Part shown: positions 1 to 6,500 of the stretch, one piece after another
Layout: each line of letters starts with the position of its first letter
Position numbering within the stretch: the stretch's first letter is position 1
Source: Saccoglossus kowalevskii
Taxonomy: Eukaryota; Hemichordata; Enteropneusta; Harrimaniidae
Assembly: GCF_000003605.2 (NCBI RefSeq)
Contig: NW_003111475.1
Span: 48,363 to 58,742, forward strand
Reading direction: 5' to 3'
Length of the DNA stretch: 10,380 bases
Program-made: the position numbers and the translations under genes
The notes under the pieces: model-generated
What the model saw: only the letters and a program-made list of their open reading frames with translations
Database searches by the model: none
What the model was told of the DNA's origin: nothing

Positions 1-321
1 CAATCACTCATATGATAAGCTCTGCTCGACAAAGTCGACAGCGGAGCTAAAAAAACCCATGGCAAACGTTGGATGTTGGCTAAGTTTGGCAACCAATCAT
101 ATTCTGGTTTGTATGAGTGTTAACTACTAGTAACTTTTTAGGGCATTCACAGTTTTCTGTTTTCTGGATAGCGCCCTCAGTGTTGATCTGAAGTAAGCTC
201 TGTAGGAATAACTTATATTGATGACAATTTGAGGTCATTCTCGGGACTTGTTGTCTAATGCTAATAAAATGTGTACTACTAGAACAATTGTACCACATTG
301 ATGCACAGTAAAAATACACAC
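1..321 (-). other. Intron downstream of exon E (5' part only)
   Basis: The region starts at the GTGTGT donor and runs off the left edge. I looked for the last sestrin exon on the minus strand (a VNLLL-EARMQ-ALLYALR type segment) and did not see it. Apart from a GC-richer imperfect hairpin near the left edge I recognise nothing here. Read-through past 322 would add about 28 non-sestrin residues before a stop near 235. Confidence 0.8.
19..47. repeat. Imperfect hairpin at left edge
   Basis: Two arms, GCTCTGCTCGAC (19-30) and GTCGACAGCGGAGC (34-47), are near reverse complements around an AAA loop, with one mismatch and a 2-base bulge. The stem is much richer in G, C and CpG than its surroundings. 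Such a hairpin is often the end of a small non-autonomous DNA transposon (MITE), but the rest of any element would lie outside the window, so this is a guess. Confidence 0.45.
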
Positions 322-547
322 CTTTTCAGAGTATTCAAAGCCTCTCCAGAAAGCATCAAAATCTTTCTTGGTGGTCCTTTCTGGAAAACAGGCGACTGTT
401 TTAATGTAAGCTTTCAAGTTCCTTTCCAGTAGGTGATTAACCTCACCATAGTCATAATCATCATGTCTAATTCCATACATACAATGAATATAGTTCCAAA
501 TTGCTCTTCTCAAAGTTGACGTATCCACATTCCTCTTCATACCCATA
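322..547 (-). CDS. SESN: Sestrin exon E (core of SESN-C: leucine sensing and GATOR2 binding)
   Basis: The exon has 226 bases: one base that completes threonine, then 75 codons, ending in phase 0 at SEK. The acceptor TTGTAG precedes 547. The donor is GTGTGT from 321, weaker than the GTGAGT donors of three other exons. The translation contains [45 protein letters not shown] and [12 protein letters not shown]. It has the equivalents of human SESN2 Thr386, Leu389 and Arg390 (TLRR), the Asp406-Asp407 pair required for GATOR2 binding (HDDYDYGE), Trp444 (FWR) and Glu451 (SEK). This is the most conserved exon in the window. The remaining C-terminal residues of the family (VHVNLLL to the end) are not found in 1-321. 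Confidence 0.98.
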
Positions 548-3500
548 CTACAACAAAGTGAGATGAAGCATTCAACTTAATTATACTGTATGGCCAGAAA
601 AAAAAAAAACTCATGGAAATTTTAAAATGAGGCGGTGAGGCGATTTTTTTTTAGGAATGCTGTGAAAGAAAAAAATGTGTTTGAGACGCATAGTTCAAAA
701 TGATACGCACAGAAACGAAAAACAGAGATATTTTTTTTCTCAATCTGATGTTTTTCGTTCACTGCCAGATCCAATATGTGTGAAATCGAACAAAGGTCAT
801 AGCGTCGTAGTGATGTTAACAAAATCATGTGGGATTCACCAAATATGAAACTTCATGTATTTAAGAAGCATTTTCACACTGATAAATTGCTATACACATT
901 TGATGATCAATTTTGATAACAAAGAAATCTCAACACCGTATTTCAGATTTTCGGCATTGAGCTATAAAAATGAAATTCAAGTTTAAAACATAAGACAGCT
1001 ATTAATCCTGTTTATTCAGGATAGTCAGGTTAAAAATTATTGCATCAAATCCCCAGAATTTTAAATGGCCCATTCCTTACCTAATCAGTAGATTTTTTTG
1101 TATCGAAATGTTACACACCTAACCCAATAATCAGTAGATGTCGTGTACCCAGGTTTTTTTAAATGTTCTACCCAAACTGAATATTCCATACATGTGTTGA
1201 TTTCTGAACCCCACACTTGCAGACTCAATAGAACAGTTAATATCTCTAATCAATTTATAAAATTTGTAAACATATAAAAGGCACAATTATATATAATGTA
1301 TATCAAGGGTGCTAATTAAAACGTCACACAGTATTACACAGTATACAATGACAACCTGGTTAATGGTTTTTGCATGTGTACAATGTCTAATCTAATGGTA
1401 AAATAACTGCCTTGTTTGCTGTTGTTGTTATAAATATAAGACTGATATACTCACGTATTATAGGTAAGCTCATATGCCGCATGGAACTTATCATCCAGGA
1501 TTGGACCAATATCAGAATACAGTCTATTCACTAAGGAGAAACCATGGTCTTCCCAAGAATAATCCTAGAAAACACAAATAGAAACTCATTGACCTACACA
1601 TTGAAAGATAAATGGCACATATTGTCCTAAAGTTACTTTTACACAGAACCACATGCGTCATAAACCAATTACGTTATGAGTTTTAAGGATACTTGCATTT
1701 TTCAGTTTACATCTAATAAACTCATTATGAAGTTATAGATGCACAAGTCTGACTAAGTTATGACAATAACATACACAGGTACTACTAGGAAAAATGTATT
1801 ATTTGATTGTTTTTTGTTCTATTCCAATAAAGTATACACCATGTACATGAGCTAGATCCTGAGTTTACAGAATGACTAACACATGTTAAAATAGCAAAAT
1901 GCCATTTTAGTAAATTTGACTAAATGCATGAATTACAGAATATTAATTTGGTTAAAGTGACAACAATCCTATTGTGAGAATATAGATTTTATCTTGAATT
2001 AGCAAAATTAAGGTTTAGCTAAATTAGCTAAAATACAGTTGCACTTTTACAGTTGCTCAATATACTTATGAAGACAACTGAGATTAGTTTTTGCTTTACA
2101 TATAACCAGCACCATATAGTTAGTTTAAATGCACACTTCTGGCATCAAAAAGAGAGTGTTGAATATGACAGCTTATGGATCAAAATAACATGTATCCAGA
2201 CATGAAATTCCACCTGAACAGTCTAGTGTGTTTTGATTGCGAATCAGTGACACACCAACAACAAAGATGTCCTTATACTGTTTGAAGCTAACTCACCTGT
2301 ACTCTGAAAGTAGGTATACTCGACATTGACCCTCTCTTGGCAAAATCTTCATAAGAGAAGTCTGGATCTTCAATGTATTTTGACAGACCAGCTTTCAAAA
2401 CATCCACATCCACATCCACATGTTCCTCCGGATGTGGCAACACTGAAAAACAAAATTGATTACATGTGCATTGTGAATAATTCCTGTAAAACATCTCTTT
2501 TTGTTACAATTTTGCTTTAGCTAATCTATAATTCCACAAACAGTTAAAATGAATGTGAAAACAGCATTAGCAAGCGATACATGTATGTTAATTTTTGCCT
2601 TTAAGCAAAATTTGCTAAAATGACAGGTAGCCATTTTTAAGTATTTTACACTAAAATTATGCTAATACTGAAAGCCTTTGTTACTGATGCATGAGCCTTT
2701 TTTTTAGTGATGTTCTTGTAAAGATCCCCCATCCCAGCCATAAATCCAGCATATAGACTAGAACTGCATAGTATTCCAGATTTGAATGCAGGTCCAGATT
2801 TGACTATGCAAAATTAGAAAATTATTCCCAAAATAGGTTTATTTACCAGAATTTAAAATATATTTTAAAGCAATACAGTGTTGTACTGTTATGGGACTCA
2901 TAGCAACATAAACCGTGCATTTATATTACATTAATTGGTTACGCTTGCGCTGCATGATGATTTTATCGCTTTTTGTCCTAGGTTTTTTACTCCCATGAGA
3001 CAAATTGTCTCACAAAAAAATAAGAAAATACAAGCGAAAATTAATAGGTGCAGAATAAAATTGAAACAAACATTTGAGAACACTGTCTGCACTCCAATAT
3101 AAGGGGAACAAAATACTTCATTTTTGTCTTTGGTTTCACATGGATGTGTAATTGTCTCATACTTTCTAAACAGATGGAACAATTGCGTCCCACTATATCT
3201 AGTGAGAACATTGTTCTGGCAATGTAAAAATAAAATCAATATTAGTCAAAGTGACAACTGTCAACTGTGTTTGCATGTGTATTCGTTTATTATTAAGAAT
3301 ACTTTATTTTGACAGACTTTTGAAACAATGTCAATGCGTCAATGGTCTTACTTACACCCTTTACCCCAGAGAGGCATTTTGTTGCTAGAAGAAAATATCT
3401 CAAAATAGGAGTACGTTTTAATTTATATGTCACTATAGTCTAGGGAAATCATTAACTTGTACAAAAATTCCCAGTGGCATGCTTGTTAACTAAGATTAGC

Positions 3501-6500
3501 TGGAGAAATTGATCAGAAATCTTAAAATAACAGCAGCATTCACAAGTTACAAATGGGGATATTATTGGCTCCATTGTCAACTTAGGTACTAATTATTCTA
3601 AAACACTGTTTCTACTGATCTAAAGAAGTTGACTCAGCCATAGATGATCGATGGCAGATACTATGAGTGTATTTAACCCTTATCCTGCCAGCCCCATGCA
3701 CTTTTACAATGTACATTAACTTGAGATAAGAGTTAATAGTTATTCACTGGCTTTTATTGCTGCTGGTAAGTGAATTTCATTAAAATTAAATCCATATAAA
3801 TATGAATTTACAATAAAACTTGTTTGACTGGAATCTTTGAATTAAATGCACATACCAGTGAAAATCTATTAACTATTCACAGGAGGAGTAAAAGACATTT
3901 TAGCTGCATTAAATAATAATGAATAAAATCATGAACCTTATTAAGTTGCCGGGGCCTAGATATAGAGGGGTTTATCTGGGGTTCAGGAAAACATGCTAGT
4001 ATACTGCAAGTCATTATTTTCTACTTCACAAGCAGGCTTTACAAACTCTACAATATGTGGTATTAGATATGCATCAATGCATACCCGTAGTTAAAATGTA
4101 GACAAAATATTTTTTTATTTATCTTGATGGCATGATAAATAGAATCCTACAGGAATGCGAAGATTTAATTTCCAGTTTTAGGTCAGTGTATTTTATTTGA
4201 ATATGAGATGAGACTACATCGAATGACACCCGATATAAATATTTAAGGCCAATAACATAAAAATAACATTTGAATTTACAAATGGTTTCTACATTTGTAA
4301 ATTGTATAAAAAGCATTTATCAATGAAAACAAAATTAAGCAAGAAGTGATACAGTATTTACTTTAGCAGTAGTGCATGTTTCCATGGTTAAAAAAGGTGA
4401 TTTAATTTAAACTTAATGATCCAGTTAAATGCATATTACCCCCCGGTAATAGCACAAATATGGTATACAGTAAACCACTTACATTTTCATGAATTTTGCA
4501 AGTTGAAAAATTTTGAAAAAGCAGTAAAAATTTTATTGCAGCCATTTAGAAAGGGAGTTACAGTGATCTTCTCAAATTTTTTTTTCTAGCAACATATCCA
4601 TTATCATCCTATGATAGTGATACTTACATTCAACACTCTGTTTTTCTACTTTTTCAAACCTCTTGACCCTTTCTTCCTGTGTGGGTTCCTCAGCTTCAGA
4701 CTCCTCTAATCTCCTCATCCGTTGCATCAATTCCTCAACTCCCTCACCAGTTTCAGGATCCTGTTATTAAGAAATCACTGTTATGAAGCTAGTATAGAAA
4801 AAATATTAAATTTGTACACCAGAAACAACCAGTAGTCTCAGTTCCTCTTTCACACGCAAAAACAACAGGAAGGAAGTTTTCTTGATGTTGTACCTGACTA
4901 ATTTTCTTTATATAGTTTCAAGGCGATCAAGACATTTTCAAATTTTTTGCGTCCAAATAAAAAAGAAAGAAAGAAAAAAGTGTTCTCACAGTTCGGAAGT
5001 TCAGGTATACCGTGAACAGGCAGCTAGGCAACTATTGTGTACATGTTCATACATTCTCCAGCACAGAACAATAATGATCAAATATCAATATTATTTCAGT
5101 AATGTAGCAACATGACAGTTGACTGCATGTGTGCAGCTTTTCATCAACCTTTGAGAAAGAGACCTGAATCAGGCTGTGCAACCAGGTCATTGACTTACTT
5201 TATTCAAAAGCAGCGTTCAGTGAACTGAGGATGAACTTGTAAATGGAAATTTGTACTTTTGCATACCTGATTTCTAATCAAGTTTTAGTGTTTTACATGT
5301 CCAGAGATACAACAAATAAGTTAGAAATTTGTTTGGTGAAATTTAAGATCCATTTGGTCAGGCTAAGGCTACCCCCTTCCCAAATCCATAACAGGTTGGT
5401 GATTTTATTTTCAGTCCACCCTGTAGCTACATGTATTTTCATTGTACCAACCCCAGTCTATAATTACAGACCCTCAAATCTCTCAGCATTTAGTTTGTCT
5501 CGTCAAAAGTCAATAAATTCACGGAGGTGGAGCTACGTTGCAGAACATTTTATGTTTCTTAGATGCACACAACTGTACCAAGTATTTCTATGGCCTTTGT
5601 GCACGTTGCTGTGGAATGCAGGTCAAAGAGTCAGTGAAAACGCAACAAAATCCTGAGCAACCAAATTTATATATGTTTCACATATTAGGGTAGTCTTGTT
5701 ACACTGTTCAGGAAAGTCAACAACTATCACAAAGTACAGTTTTCTGAAAGTTCTTTTGATTTCACTGGTGATGATTGCCAAGTAGTGAAAATACCTGGAC
5801 ATTCGGTCCTGAGAATAATCCAGCTATGTACTAAAGAACTCATTTTCACTGGAACACATTTTCACTAATAACAGCATTTTGGGACATACCCCGGGTAGTT
5901 TGTTTTGTTCAGTGATTGATATTACATTCTAAATACAGAGATAAAGGTGTTTTCTTCAGATTATATTTTTTGCTAAGTCAGCAAAAATTAATACCAGTTT
6001 TACTATTCATTCAAGAAGCTTAGCTTCATGTGGGAAATCAACCTATTTGCAAGCAGAAAACGTACCAACTGTATTGAGTCCTGACAAACTAATTCTTATT
6101 CAGAAGATCAAACAAGACTGAATGAAACCAATACTTGGATGGAAACAGGGGATCCATTCATAGTATCAAGTAGTCTTCAGTCAGTGTGTGTGTGTTTAAA
6201 ATTTGTTTAATCTCATTACTACTATTTATTTTGTTAGAAGATACCCAAGTTCATGCAAGAGTCACCGGGTATTTATTTACGAGTTACACAGGTGGTGAAT
6301 TTCACACTAGCAAAGAAGTACTATTTATTGCTACCAATATGTTTTACTGTAAATTGCTTTTACTCTACTTTACATACATCAACATAGCTGCTGAGGAGAC
6401 CTCAAAGTTCAAGAGCTGCACACATCTTAAATTTGAAGCTATATGACAGCAAATGCTATTAAATATAGAATGTGAAAACACATTTAGTGTCATACTATTA

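Larger units (their letters stand above)
2443..4627 (-). other. Intron between exons B and C
   Basis: This is a 2185-base phase-1 intron with a GTAAGT donor and a TTTTTCAG acceptor. It is AT-rich with no supported gene. Two inverted repeats stand out, a spaced pair at 3732-3750 and 3855-3873 and a tight perfect hairpin at 4273-4303; both are listed separately. Short open frames on either strand (for example 2931-3239 and 4119-4316 on minus) resemble no protein family. Confidence 0.85.

Noticed and set aside
1082-1139. Direct repeat TAATCAGTAGAT, possible target-site duplication
   Set aside because: Only 34 bases lie between the copies and they show no element structure; more likely a small local duplication or chance.
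2326-2520. Plus-strand frame with HPHPHPH
   Set aside because: It is the antisense shadow of sestrin exon C and its hexamer repeat.
2931-3239. Minus-strand frame of 102 codons in the gene's own orientation
   Set aside because: The peptide does not resemble any sestrin region, and the exons on both sides already join in phase without it.
5243-5656. Plus-strand frame of 137 codons, the longest in the window
   Set aside because: Its composition is random-looking and its C-terminal third comes from the dispersed repeat copy 1. No domain is visible.
6186-6446. Plus-strand frame of 86 codons with a hydrophobic, signal-peptide-like start
   Set aside because: It begins in a GT microsatellite without an ATG, resembles no family, and lies inside the sestrin intron. 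AT-rich DNA readily gives hydrophobic frames.
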